Shown here: positions 1 through 7,737 of the stretch, in pieces | How positions within the stretch are numbered: position 1 is the stretch's first letter | Layout: the number at the start of each line of letters is the position of its first letter | Assembly (NCBI RefSeq): GCF_016107395.1 | Contig: NZ_JAAIKO010000005.1 | Location: 124,001 to 188,000, forward strand | DNA length: 64,000 bases | Direction of reading: 5' to 3' | Source: Streptomyces fildesensis | GTDB taxonomy: Bacteria; Actinomycetota; Actinomycetes; Streptomycetales; Streptomycetaceae | Translations under genes and position numbers: made by a program | Notes under the pieces: generated by a model | Told to the model about the DNA's origin: nothing | Database searches by the model: none | The model's input: only the letters and a program-made list of their open reading frames with translations

Positions 1-1
1 T

Positions 2-943
2 GCCGACGGCACCGCCAGGTCCGCGACCGTCTCCTCCAAGCGGCCCGCCGTGGTCGCCGACCGGGGGATCGACGCCGACAGCCTGCTCGACGAAGTGCTC
101 CCCGCCGCGCGGGAACTGATGCGGGCGGCGGGCGCGGAGACGCTGATCGCGGCCGCGGTCGGCGCCGCCGGCATGGCCACCCTCGGCGACGATCTGCGCG
201 CCGTACTGCCCGGGGCGCTGCGCGAGGCCTTCGGCGTGCGCGCGCTCGCCCTCGCCGCGGACGCGGTGACCGCGTACGCGGGCGCCCTCGGCATGCGCCC
301 CGGCGTCGTGGTCGCGGCGGGCACCGGCATGATCGCCCTCGGCACCGGACTCGACGACTCCGGCTGGCGCCGTGCCGACGGCTGGGGCCATCTGCTCGGC
401 GACTCCGGCGGCGGCGCCTGGATCGGCCGCGCGGGGCTGGACGCCGCGCTGCGCGCCCACGACGGGCGGGCGGGGGGCTCTACCGCGCTCCTGGAGCGTG
501 CGGAAGCGCTCTTCGGCCCGGTCGACTGCCTGCCGGGGCAGCTGTACCCGCGGCCCGACCGGCCGGCCGTACTCGCCTCGTTCGCCCCGGCGGTGGCCCG
601 CTGCGCGGCCGCCGATCCGGTGGCGGCGGACATCCTGCGGCAGGCAGCCCGGCACATCCTGGAGACGGCCGCCGCCGTACGTCCGATCACCGCCACCGCC
701 AACGGCTCGTGCCGCACGGCGCTGACCGGCGGTCTGTTCAAGATGGGCGAGCCGCTGCTCGGCCCGCTGCGTGAGCTGGCGCCCGAGGTGTTCCCCGCGG
801 CGGAGTTCGTGCCCGCCGACGGAGATCCGCTGCTCGGCGCCCTGCGCATCGCGGGCGCGCTCGCCTCGGGCACGCTGTCGCTGCCGGAGGACCCCGCCCT
901 GCTGCACGTCCCGATGCACGTGCATCGGGACAGCCAAATGTGA
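2..943 (+). CDS. BadF/BadG-type ATPase, N-acetylglucosamine kinase-like (5' truncated by window)
   Basis: The reading frame is open from base 2, so the gene starts left of the window; the GTG at 50 is only an internal possible start. Visible are two glycine-rich phosphate-binding segments of the sugar-kinase/Hsp70/actin fold, AAGTGMIALG and GWGHLLGDSGGGAWIG, and a late LTGGLFKMG segment. The N-terminal DGGGTK-like loop expected in this family lies off the edge. BadF/BadG-type proteins in actinomycetes are mostly cytoplasmic ATP-dependent N-acetylhexosamine kinases, so amino-sugar phosphorylation is the likely role; substrate is inferred from family only. It ends about 100 bases before the CbiX-like gene on the same strand. 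Confidence 0.8.
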   Translation, partial: ADGTARSATVSSKRPAVVADRGIDADSLLDEVLPAARELMRAAGAETLIAAAVGAAGMATLGDDLRAVLPGALREAFGVRALALAADAVTAYAGALGMRPGVVVAAGTGMIALGTGLDDSGWRRADGWGHLLGDSGGGAWIGRAGLDAALRAHDGRAGGSTALLERAEALFGPVDCLPGQLYPRPDRPAVLASFAPAVARCAAADPVAADILRQAARHILETAAAVRPITATANGSCRTALTGGLFKMGEPLLGPLRELAPEVFPAAEFVPADGDPLLGALRIAGALASGTLSLPEDPALLHVPMHVHRDSQM

Positions 944-1040
944 CCGAACGTGAAGGAAATTCGGACGGAACGGGACAGGTCCCCCCTAGGACGTACCCAC
1001 CCGAACACCCGCGCACCACGAGGCATTAACATGCGACGCC

Positions 1041-1910
1041 ATGAGCACTGCCACTGGCCCCGCACCCGGCCTCCCCGTTCGAATGCCGCGTCCCCGCCAG
1101 CCGGGACGCCACCGCCGACCGGAGCCCCTGGCCGCGCCCGAGGGCGCGCCGGTGCTGGTTCTCGCTGTTCCCGGCACCCCGACCCCCGCCGTTCGCAGTC
1201 TGGCGGAAGAGGTCATGAGCATCGCCCGTTCCGAGCTGTCGGGCCTGGACCCGCGGATCGGCTACCTCGAAGGGGACGACGCCGAGTTCCCCGCGCTGGA
1301 GGCCGTGCTCACGCAGGCCGCCTCCGAGCGCCCTGACGGCTCCCCCGCCGCCGTCGTGGTCCCGCTGCTGGCCGGGCCCGACGCGTCGGTGGTCCGCCGG
1401 ATCCGCCAGGCGGTGACCGACAGCCGCTGCGGCGCCGAGGTGACCGACGTACTCGGCCCGCACCCGCTGCTCGCCGAGGCGCTGCACGTGCGCCTCTCCG
1501 AGGCCGGTCTGGCCCGCGCGGACCGCGCCCGGCTGTTCACCGTCGCGACGGCCGCCGACGGCATCATCCTGGCCACCGTGGGCGGCGAGGAGGCCGTACA
1601 GGCGGCCGGTGTCACCGGTCTGCTGCTCGCGGCCCGGCTCGCGGTTCCGGTGCTGGCCGCCGCGCTGGACGTGGACGGGTCGATCGCCCGCGCCGCCGAG
1701 CAGCTGCGGTCCTCCGGTTCCACCAACCTCGCCCTCGCACCGTGCCTGATCGGTCCCGAGGTCGCCGCCCAGCTGCTGCACTCCGCCGCCGAGGAGGCGG
1801 GCTGCTCCGGCGCCGACGCGCTCGGCCCCTACCCGGCGGTGGGCAAGCTCGTGGTCGCCCAGTACACGACCGCGCTCGGTATCGCCCCGCAGGGCGCCCC
1901 GGTGCACTGA
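1041..1910 (+). CDS. CbiX/sirohydrochlorin chelatase-like protein
   Basis: 289 residues with a two-half CbiX-like layout: a basic Pro/Arg-rich N-terminal tail of about 35 residues, then VLVLAVPGTPTPAV, a pattern of alternating strands and helices, PLLAGPDASV, and a second half from about residue 165. Family members insert metal into tetrapyrroles (sirohydrochlorin to sirohaem or cobalt-precorrin). Where chelatases carry a catalytic His in a GHGS-like motif after the first strand, this protein has VPGTPT, so it may be a non-catalytic relative. No sirohaem genes are visible alongside. It is followed by a strong hairpin and a convergent lactonase gene. Family call is firm, activity is not. Confidence 0.7.
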   Translation: MSTATGPAPGLPVRMPRPRQPGRHRRPEPLAAPEGAPVLVLAVPGTPTPAVRSLAEEVMSIARSELSGLDPRIGYLEGDDAEFPALEAVLTQAASERPDGSPAAVVVPLLAGPDASVVRRIRQAVTDSRCGAEVTDVLGPHPLLAEALHVRLSEAGLARADRARLFTVATAADGIILATVGGEEAVQAAGVTGLLLAARLAVPVLAAALDVDGSIARAAEQLRSSGSTNLALAPCLIGPEVAAQLLHSAAEEAGCSGADALGPYPAVGKLVVAQYTTALGIAPQGAPVH

Positions 1911-1922
1911 CGTTCCACCAAG

Positions 1923-1955
1923 AGTGCGGGCGACGCGTTCAGCGCCGCCCGCACT
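1923..1955. terminator. Bidirectional hairpin between convergent genes
   Basis: Two 14-base arms (1923-1936 and 1942-1955) pair with one mismatch around a GTTCA loop. It sits just after the CbiX-like stop and before the convergent lactonase stop, as expected for a shared terminator. There is no U-tract, which is common in streptomycetes. Confidence 0.65.
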
Positions 1956-2022
1956 GCTGTGTCCGCTGTCCCTGTGCCGGGTTCAGCGCGGCAGGACGCC
2001 AATCAGCGCGGCACCACGCCGT

Positions 2023-3069
2023 TCAGCGCAGCAGCACGCAAGAGGCGGCCGGCACGTCGACCGAGCCGGCCTGCTTGGGGATGCCGGTCTCCTGGTCGAT
2101 GTCGAACCAGGTCACGTCGCCGGACCGCTCGTTGGACGCGTACAGCCGGCGGCCGGACGGGTCGGCGGTGAGGTGGCGCGGCCAGTCCCCGCCGCAGGGC
2201 ACGGTCTCCAGCAGCTCCATCCGGTCCCCCGACTCGTCGAGGGAGAGCACCGCGATGCTGTTGTGGCCGCGGTTGGCCGCCCAGGCGAACCGGCCGTCGG
2301 GCGAGACGACCAGTTCCGACGGGTAGTTGGGGTTCTCCGGGCCCGCCGCGCCCTCGGGCAGTACCGACACCTCGGTCACCGGCCGCAGCGATCCGGCCGC
2401 CGCGTCCCACCTGCAGACGGTGACGACGGACCGCAGCTCGTTCATGACGTACGCCCGGTCACCGCGCGGGTGGAAGGTCATATGGCGCGGTCCGGCCCCG
2501 GAGCGCAGCCCGAGCTCCCGCTCGATCTCCAGCTCGCCGGTGGCCGTGTCGAGCTCGCACACCCGCACCGAGTCGGTGCCGAGGTCGACGCTGAGCAACC
2601 AGCGACCCGAGGGGTCCGGCAGGACCATATGGGCGTGCGGGCCCCTCTGGCGCTTCTGGTGCGGCCCGTCGCCCTCGTGCTCCAGCACGCTGCGCACCGC
2701 GCCGAGCCCGCCGCCGGCCGCGTCGAGGGCCAGCACGCTGACGCTGCCCGACGAGTAGTTGGCGGTGACCAGGTGCCCCCCGTGCAGGCACAGGTGGGTG
2801 GGCGCGCTGCCGCGTACGGGCACGGTGCCGCCCAGCTGGCGCGGCGCGGCGGGATCCGCCAGCGAGAAGGCCGCGGCGCCGCCCTCGGACGTCTCGCTGA
2901 CCGTGTACAGCACCTCACGGTCGGCGGAGAGCGCCAGGAAGGACGGGTCCGCCACCTCCGCCGCCGACCCCAGCACGGTGAGCGCACCGGTCCCGGGGTC
3001 GACGGCGGCCGTGGTGAGGCCGCGTCCGCCCGCCGACGTGAATGATCCGATGTATGCGTGCGCGGCCAC
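2023..3069 (-). CDS. Lactonase family protein (YbhE/6-phosphogluconolactonase-type beta-propeller)
   Basis: About 348 residues from GTG 3069 (a second GTG lies one codon upstream); an AGGAG lies about 5 bases before. The longer open frame reaching 3300 would overlap the NO synthase gene and reads like non-coding, so it was rejected. The protein begins AAHAYIGSFTS and shows repeated blade signatures such as PSFLALS, HAHMVLPDPSGRWL, GPRHMTFHPRG, PSELVVSPDGRFAWAANR and WPRHLTADPSGRRLYASN, typical of the seven-bladed 3-carboxymuconate-cyclase/6-phosphogluconolactonase (Pgl) family. Likely a cytoplasmic lactone hydrolase, possibly in the pentose phosphate pathway. Substrate is not shown by the sequence. 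Confidence 0.85.
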   Translation of the reverse strand: MAAHAYIGSFTSAGGRGLTTAAVDPGTGALTVLGSAAEVADPSFLALSADREVLYTVSETSEGGAAAFSLADPAAPRQLGGTVPVRGSAPTHLCLHGGHLVTANYSSGSVSVLALDAAGGGLGAVRSVLEHEGDGPHQKRQRGPHAHMVLPDPSGRWLLSVDLGTDSVRVCELDTATGELEIERELGLRSGAGPRHMTFHPRGDRAYVMNELRSVVTVCRWDAAAGSLRPVTEVSVLPEGAAGPENPNYPSELVVSPDGRFAWAANRGHNSIAVLSLDESGDRMELLETVPCGGDWPRHLTADPSGRRLYASNERSGDVTWFDIDQETGIPKQAGSVDVPAASCVLLR

Positions 3070-3143
3070 CACTGCTCCTGTCGCTCCTGCTACGTGTGCT
3101 GCGGCGACATTAGTGCGCGGCGCGGCCGGCCGCACGGGCGGGG

Positions 3144-4394
3144 CTACACGGACACCGATCCCGGACACGTTCCCTGACCCGTTCGGGGCTCCGTGCGGGG
3201 TGCGGCGGAGCGGTGCACATAGGCCGGGGTGCGGTCGCCCGTTTCGTAGTAGCGGTGGAACACCTCGGTGGCCGAGCCGGAGATCGGCGGCACGATCCAC
3301 GACCAGTCGGCCGGCACGCTGCGCCCCTTGCGCTCCTCACGGTCGACGTGGGTGAGGAAGCGGCGGGACTCGGTGTGGTGGTCGGTCACGGTGGCGCCGG
3401 CCCGGTCGAAGGAGTGCAGGACGGCCCGGTTGAGTTCGACCAGCGCGCGGTCCTTCCACAGCGACCGGTCGCTGCTGGTGTCCAGGCCCAACCGCCGGGC
3501 GAACCGCGGCAGCAGGTCGTAGCGGTCGGTGTCGGCGAGGTTGCGGGCCCCGATCTCGGTGCCCATGTACCAGCCGTTGAACGGCGCGGCCGGATAGCGG
3601 ATCCCGCCGATCTCCAGGCTCATGTCGGAGATCGCCGGGACGGCGTGCCAGCGCAGGCCCCATTCGGCGAGCCACTCCAGTTCCGGGTGGACGATCGGCA
3701 CCTCGAACAGCGCGTCGGCCGGAAGGGTGAACCAGCGCGGCTGTTCGCCGCGGCCCTGGACGATCAGCGGCAGGACGTCGAACGCGGTGCCCGGTCCGCG
3801 CGGCCAGCCCAGCCGCTCGGCCGCTTCGGTGATGCCGGTGTTGCGCGGATCCCCCGTCACCCCGCCGTCCGCGCCCCGGTAGCCGGCGTACCTGATCAGC
3901 TGTTCGTTGTGGATCCGCGGTCCCGGCAGGCCGGGTGCGTCGGGGGCGAAGACGGTGATGACCGGCCGGATCCGTCCGCCGTTGGCCGCCGCGCGCAGAT
4001 GGGCGGCCGCCTCCTCGGCGATGCCGGCGGCGTCGGAGATCCGGCGGCGGTCGCGGATGTGCAGGGAGTTCCAGTACAGCCGCCCTATGCAGCGGTTGTT
4101 GTTGCGCCAGGCGACCCGGGCGCCGAAGACCAGTTCCTGTCTCGTGTGCCGGTAGGTGCCGGTCGCGTCGATCTCGGCCCGCACCCGCGTCAGACGGGCG
4201 GCGAGGGCGTCGGGGTCGGCCTCCTCACGGTGCAGCTGCCGCAGGAACTCCCTGGCCAGCGGCCAGACCTCGGCCTGCGCTTCCCGCTGCTCCGGTCCCA
4301 CCGGGCGGGGCGCCGGACGCCCGACCGGCACTTCCGCCCCCACCGTCCGCTCCTGATGCGCCCTGACGTCGGTCCGTCGCAGAAAGTTCAGCAC
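3144..4394 (-). CDS. nos: Bacterial nitric-oxide synthase oxygenase
   Basis: 416 residues from GTG 4394, chosen because GGGGAG lies 8 bases upstream; ATG 4433 would give 429 residues but has no good ribosome site. RNNNRCIGRLYW carries the haem-ligand Cys (about residue 102). ISDMSLEIGG and FNGWYMGTEIGARN hold the pterin/substrate region with the arginine-binding Glu (about residue 280). There is only the oxygenase domain, as usual in bacteria; reduction must come from separate flavodoxin or ferredoxin reductases. The reaction is L-arginine plus oxygen to NO and citrulline. In thaxtomin producers a homologue (TxtD) nitrates tryptophan, but no thaxtomin genes are near, so signalling or stress protection is more likely here. 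Confidence 0.93.
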   Translation of the reverse strand: MLNFLRRTDVRAHQERTVGAEVPVGRPAPRPVGPEQREAQAEVWPLAREFLRQLHREEADPDALAARLTRVRAEIDATGTYRHTRQELVFGARVAWRNNNRCIGRLYWNSLHIRDRRRISDAAGIAEEAAAHLRAAANGGRIRPVITVFAPDAPGLPGPRIHNEQLIRYAGYRGADGGVTGDPRNTGITEAAERLGWPRGPGTAFDVLPLIVQGRGEQPRWFTLPADALFEVPIVHPELEWLAEWGLRWHAVPAISDMSLEIGGIRYPAAPFNGWYMGTEIGARNLADTDRYDLLPRFARRLGLDTSSDRSLWKDRALVELNRAVLHSFDRAGATVTDHHTESRRFLTHVDREERKGRSVPADWSWIVPPISGSATEVFHRYYETGDRTPAYVHRSAAPRTEPRTGQGTCPGSVSV

Positions 4395-4549
4395 GCCGCG
4401 CACTCCCCAAGATGTTCGGCTCCCGGGCCGCATCCCGCTGCGGCCCGCGGAATTCCGATGCGCAAGGTCCTACCCGTGGAGCGGCTGATCCATCCTGTTC
4501 GTGGCCGATGCACATGCCTCAGACATGGTCCGCGTGTCCACGTCGCAGC

Positions 4550-6058
4550 TCAGGCGGCCAAAGGGGCGCGCGGAGTCGCGCGCAGGGGTGCGACCAGTTC
4601 GGTGAGCGCCCCCTCCAGTGCGTGCAGGTGCGCCAGCGCGTGCTCCGCGTGCGGGTGTTCGGCGGCCTCCGCGACCACGGTGAGCTGCGCCGGGACGTGC
4701 GGCGCACCGGGCGCCACGAGCCGGTGGACGGCCTCCTCGACGCGGCGGCAGGCCGCGAGCAGCCGCTCGTCGTGCCCCGCGTCCGGGTCGGCCACCACGG
4801 CGGCGAGGCCGCGTACCCGGTCCGCGCACTCGTCGAGCAGTGCGAGCACCTGGCGCGCCCGCGCCCGGCGGGCCCGCAGCGGGCTGAACGGGTGGACGAG
4901 CGGGGCGACGGTGGTCCTGACCCTGCCGAGTACGAGGTCGAGCTCCTTCGCGCGCTGCGCGAGGTCCTCGCCGGGGCCGCCGGCCAGGTGGTGCGCGGCT
5001 TGGGTGGTGAAGTCGCGCACGCCGTGCAGCGCGCGCTGGATCCAGGCGTCGGTGGCGGAGTGCGTGCTGATCGGCAGGACCACGACCACGGCCAGTGCCG
5101 CGCCGAGCGCCCCGACGGCGGTCTCCTCCAGCCGCAGCCACAGCAGACCCGGGTGAAGGATGCCCAGCAGCCCGTAGAGCGAGCCCGCCATGACGGTCAC
5201 GAAGAACATCATCCAGCTGTACGACACGGGCGCGGTGTAGAAGATCCCGAAGACGCAGATCCCGACCAGCAGGGCGGTCGGCGCCCCCGCGCCGTGCAGC
5301 GGCAGGGCCAGCGCGAGACCGGCGGCGATGCCCGTCACGGTGCCGAGCACCCGGCGGAAGCCGCGGACCAGCGTCTCGCCGCGGTGGGCGGTGTTGACGA
5401 AGATCCACCACGCGGTGCCGACCGCCCAGTACCAGCGGTCCTCGGAGAGCGCCTGGCCGAGCGCGAGGGCGCAGCCGGACGCGGCGGCGGCCTGGAAGGC
5501 CTGGCGGGTGGTGATCCTGCGCAGTCCGCGCGCCTGCGGCAGCGCGACGACGGGCGGCGGGGTGGCCCGGCGCTCGTAGCACCAGAGGCCGAAGCGGACG
5601 AGCGCGGCGGAGCCGAGGCCCAGGCCGACGGCGCCGCACAGTTCGGGGAGCGCGGCCGGGACAGCGTGCAGGAACTGGGAGATGAAGAACATCATGAACG
5701 CGAACACGCCGAGCGCGTGGCCGCGCGGCCCCCAGCGGCGGGCGTAGACGCCGGCGAAGACCACGGCCAGGAAGACCGCGTCACGGGCGTACGGGACCGT
5801 GTGCAGGCACGCGGCGACCGCGAGGACCGGGAGCCCGACGACGGGCATCAGGGCGGTGGTGACCGCCTGCTGGCCGACCCGGGCGTCCCCGACGACGAAC
5901 AGCGCCAGCAGCGCGGCGAGCCCGCCGCCCGCCACGGCGGGCATCGGCAGCCCCGCCAGCAGGGCGGAGGTGACCGCCAGCGCGATGCCCAGGACCGCGC
6001 GGGACGCGGTGCGCAGCCGCGCGAGTCCCGGATCCGGAGCGATGAACATCCTCTTCAC
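4550..6058 (-). CDS. FUSC family aromatic-acid-exporter-like membrane protein
   Basis: 502 residues. Two blocks of hydrophobic segments (about residues 18-160 and 205-335) flank a charged linker, followed by an about 150-residue soluble, Ala/Leu/His-rich helical C-terminus. This duplicated six-helix plus cytosolic layout, with RWYWAVGTAWWIFVNTAH and SYSWMMFFVTVMAGSLYG, fits the fusaric-acid-resistance (FUSC) exporters. Likely an inner-membrane efflux protein for aromatic or weak acids. It is divergent from an Lrp/AsnC regulator and the region between them holds two perfect inverted repeats, suggesting local control. Confidence 0.82.
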   Translation of the reverse strand: MKRMFIAPDPGLARLRTASRAVLGIALAVTSALLAGLPMPAVAGGGLAALLALFVVGDARVGQQAVTTALMPVVGLPVLAVAACLHTVPYARDAVFLAVVFAGVYARRWGPRGHALGVFAFMMFFISQFLHAVPAALPELCGAVGLGLGSAALVRFGLWCYERRATPPPVVALPQARGLRRITTRQAFQAAAASGCALALGQALSEDRWYWAVGTAWWIFVNTAHRGETLVRGFRRVLGTVTGIAAGLALALPLHGAGAPTALLVGICVFGIFYTAPVSYSWMMFFVTVMAGSLYGLLGILHPGLLWLRLEETAVGALGAALAVVVVLPISTHSATDAWIQRALHGVRDFTTQAAHHLAGGPGEDLAQRAKELDLVLGRVRTTVAPLVHPFSPLRARRARARQVLALLDECADRVRGLAAVVADPDAGHDERLLAACRRVEEAVHRLVAPGAPHVPAQLTVVAEAAEHPHAEHALAHLHALEGALTELVAPLRATPRAPLAA

Positions 6059-6120
6059 GTCGGTGGTCCCCGCCCCTTGTTCAGCTTGTTCGGCATCGTT
6101 CGATCTGCGGACATGGCAAA

Positions 6121-6144
6121 GGCGTTGCGGAGGACCGCAACGCC
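6121..6144. promoter_or_regulatory. Perfect 10-bp inverted repeat between FUSC gene and Lrp gene
   Basis: Arms GGCGTTGCGG and CCGCAACGCC are separated by AGGA, 63 bases upstream of the FUSC start. The TTGC...GCAA core resembles Lrp-type operators; it could also form an RNA hairpin in the exporter leader. Confidence 0.5.
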
Positions 6145-6175
6145 ATCGTCACGCCAAGGAAAGCATCACCAGGGG

Positions 6176-6212
6176 CAATGGCTCAAACGAGCCAGCCGAA
6201 GGTGAGCCATTG
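6176..6212. promoter_or_regulatory. Perfect 10-bp inverted repeat, probable Lrp/AsnC operator
   Basis: CAATGGCTCA (6176-6185) and TGAGCCATTG (6203-6212) are exact inverted repeats 17 bases apart, i.e. half-sites about 27 bases centre to centre, in the divergent promoter region just before the regulator. Autoregulation with control of the exporter is inferred. Confidence 0.55.
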
Positions 6213-6259
6213 GTACAGTGATGAGTCCCGATGATCGACCAGAAGGAGACCAGTGGCCC

Positions 6260-6766
6260 ATGGCCGTCGACGCGCTGGACGCCCGCATCCTGCGGCTGAT
6301 GCTGGAACAGCCGCGCACCAGCGTGCGTGAGTACGCCCGCGTCCTGGGCGTGGCCCGCGGCACGCTCCAGGCCCGGATCGACCGGCTGGAGCGCGACGGC
6401 GTGATCACCGGCTTCGGCCCGCGGCTGTCGCCCGCCGCGCTCGGCCACCCGGTGCTCGCCTTCGTGCACATCGAGGTGACCCAGGGGCACCTGGACGATG
6501 TCGGTGACGCGCTGGCCGCGGTGCCCGAGATCATCGAGGCGGTCTCGGTCACCGGCGGCGGCGATCTGCTGACCCGCGTCGTCGCGCGCGACAACGCGCA
6601 TCTCGAGGACGTCGTCCAGCGGCTGATCAGCACCCCGGGCGTGGTCCGCACCCGGACCGAGGTGGCGCTGCGCGAGCGCGTGCCGCACCGGGTGCTGCCG
6701 CTGGTCGAGGCGGTGGGGCGGAGCGCCGAGGGGCCGGGGCGGAGCGGAGCGGATCGGGCACCGTGA
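6260..6766 (+). CDS. Lrp/AsnC family transcriptional regulator
   Basis: 168 residues from ATG 6260 (AAGGAG about 11 bases upstream); an in-frame ATG at 6218 lacks a ribosome site and lies next to the operator-like repeat. The N-terminal winged HTH reads LDARILRLMLEQPRTSVREYARVLGVARGTLQARIDRLERDG, followed by the ligand-binding RAM domain (HIEVTQGHLDDVGDAL ... VSVTGGGDLL). Such proteins are octameric DNA-binding sensors of amino acids or related metabolites. Divergent placement to the FUSC exporter implies it regulates that gene. The last 15 residues are low-complexity Gly/Arg/Ala. Confidence 0.9.
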   Translation: MAVDALDARILRLMLEQPRTSVREYARVLGVARGTLQARIDRLERDGVITGFGPRLSPAALGHPVLAFVHIEVTQGHLDDVGDALAAVPEIIEAVSVTGGGDLLTRVVARDNAHLEDVVQRLISTPGVVRTRTEVALRERVPHRVLPLVEAVGRSAEGPGRSGADRAP

Positions 6767-6779
6767 TCGCCCGGTCGGC

Positions 6780-7141
6780 ATGCCGGGGACCATGACCCTC
6801 CCCGCGGTGATCTTCGACCTGGACGGCACGCTGGTGGACAGCGAGCCCAACTACTACGAGGCCGGCCGCCGGCTGCTGGCCGCGCACGGGGTCAGGACTT
6901 CGGCTGGGAGCAGCACGCGCACTACATCGGCATCAGTACGAAGGAGACGCTGGAGGCGCTGAGCGCCGAGTACGGTCTGTCGGCGCCGGTGGAGGAGCTG
7001 CTGGACGGCAAGAACCGGCTCTATCTGCGCCTGGCGGCCACCGCGACCGCGGTCTTCCCGCGGATGCGCGAGTTCGTGGAGCTGCTGCACGCGGCCGGGC
7101 ATCCGATGGCGGTGGCCTCCGGATCCTCCCGCGCGGCCAGC
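6780..7141 (+). pseudogene. HAD-superfamily phosphatase remnant (frameshifted and 3' truncated)
   Basis: The start encodes the HAD motif I, VIFDLDGTLVDSEPNYYEAGRRLLAAHGV, then loses frame near 6892; one base appears missing there. The family sequence resumes in another frame as DFGWEQHA..YIGISTKETLEAL..., continuing to AVASGSSRAA (motif II region) at about 7138. The rest, including the Lys and acidic motif III/IV, is gone because the frame runs straight into the reverse of the neighbouring regulator. Intact relatives of the beta-phosphoglucomutase/phosphatase type are about 210-230 residues; only about 120 remain. Not expected to be functional. Confidence 0.85.
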
Positions 7142-7625
7142 GAGCCGAGGTCCAGACGTCGCCGTCCCTGACGAAGATCGGGTCGGGGTCGACGGTCACC
7201 TCTGGATACCGCTCGGCCAGTTCGGCGCAGCTGTTCCAGTGCGTGACGGCGCGCCGGCCGTCCAGCAGCCCGGCCGCGGCGAGCAGGAAGGCACCGCTAC
7301 AGACGGAGGCGACCCGGTCGGAACGCCGGGCGGCCGCGGCGAACCACCCGGCGAACTCCGTGTCCCGGGCCGCCCGCCGGATACCGGGGCCGCCGACGGC
7401 GACCAGGGTGCCGATCGGCCCCTCGCACGCGTCGAACGTCAGCGTCGGGGTGACGGCGAGCCCGCCGCTGGACCCGACCGGCCCCGGGGCGGCCGCGACG
7501 GCGTCGATCCGGTAGCCGGGCCCGGCCTGGCTGTGCCGTCCGGCCTGCGAGAACACCTCGTGCGGCCCGGTCAGACCGAGGATCTGGAAGTCCGGGGCGA
7601 CGAAGACGATGCGGTGGTCGGTCAC
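7142..7625 (-). pseudogene. GlxA-type (DJ-1/PfpI-AraC) regulator remnant, C-terminus deleted
   Basis: From ATG 7625 the protein starts MTDHRIVFVAPDFQILGLTGPHEVF and continues through the DJ-1/PfpI domain with ASVCSGAFLLAAAGLLDGRRAVTHW and FVRDGDVWTSA. At that point (7143) intact family members continue with about 150 residues including two AraC-type HTH motifs. Here the frame crosses a junction and reads Arg/Pro-rich antisense of the HAD remnant to a stop at 6933. The DNA-binding half is missing, so it should not act as a regulator. Together with the HAD remnant this marks a deletion that removed the facing 3' ends of two convergent genes. Confidence 0.85.
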
Positions 7626-7737
7626 CGGTTCATCGTCACCGCCCCGGATGTGGCGGCAAGGACAGGGTTATGACGATTCCCGTCACCCCGAGCCGCGGGG
7701 CTGCGCCGGACGAGCCGGACGGCGGGAAACGGCCGGA

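Noticed and set aside
4412..6205. 597-residue plus-strand frame over the FUSC gene
   Set aside because: Composition is Gln/Arg/Gly/Ala noise; the minus-strand gene has clear membrane helices.
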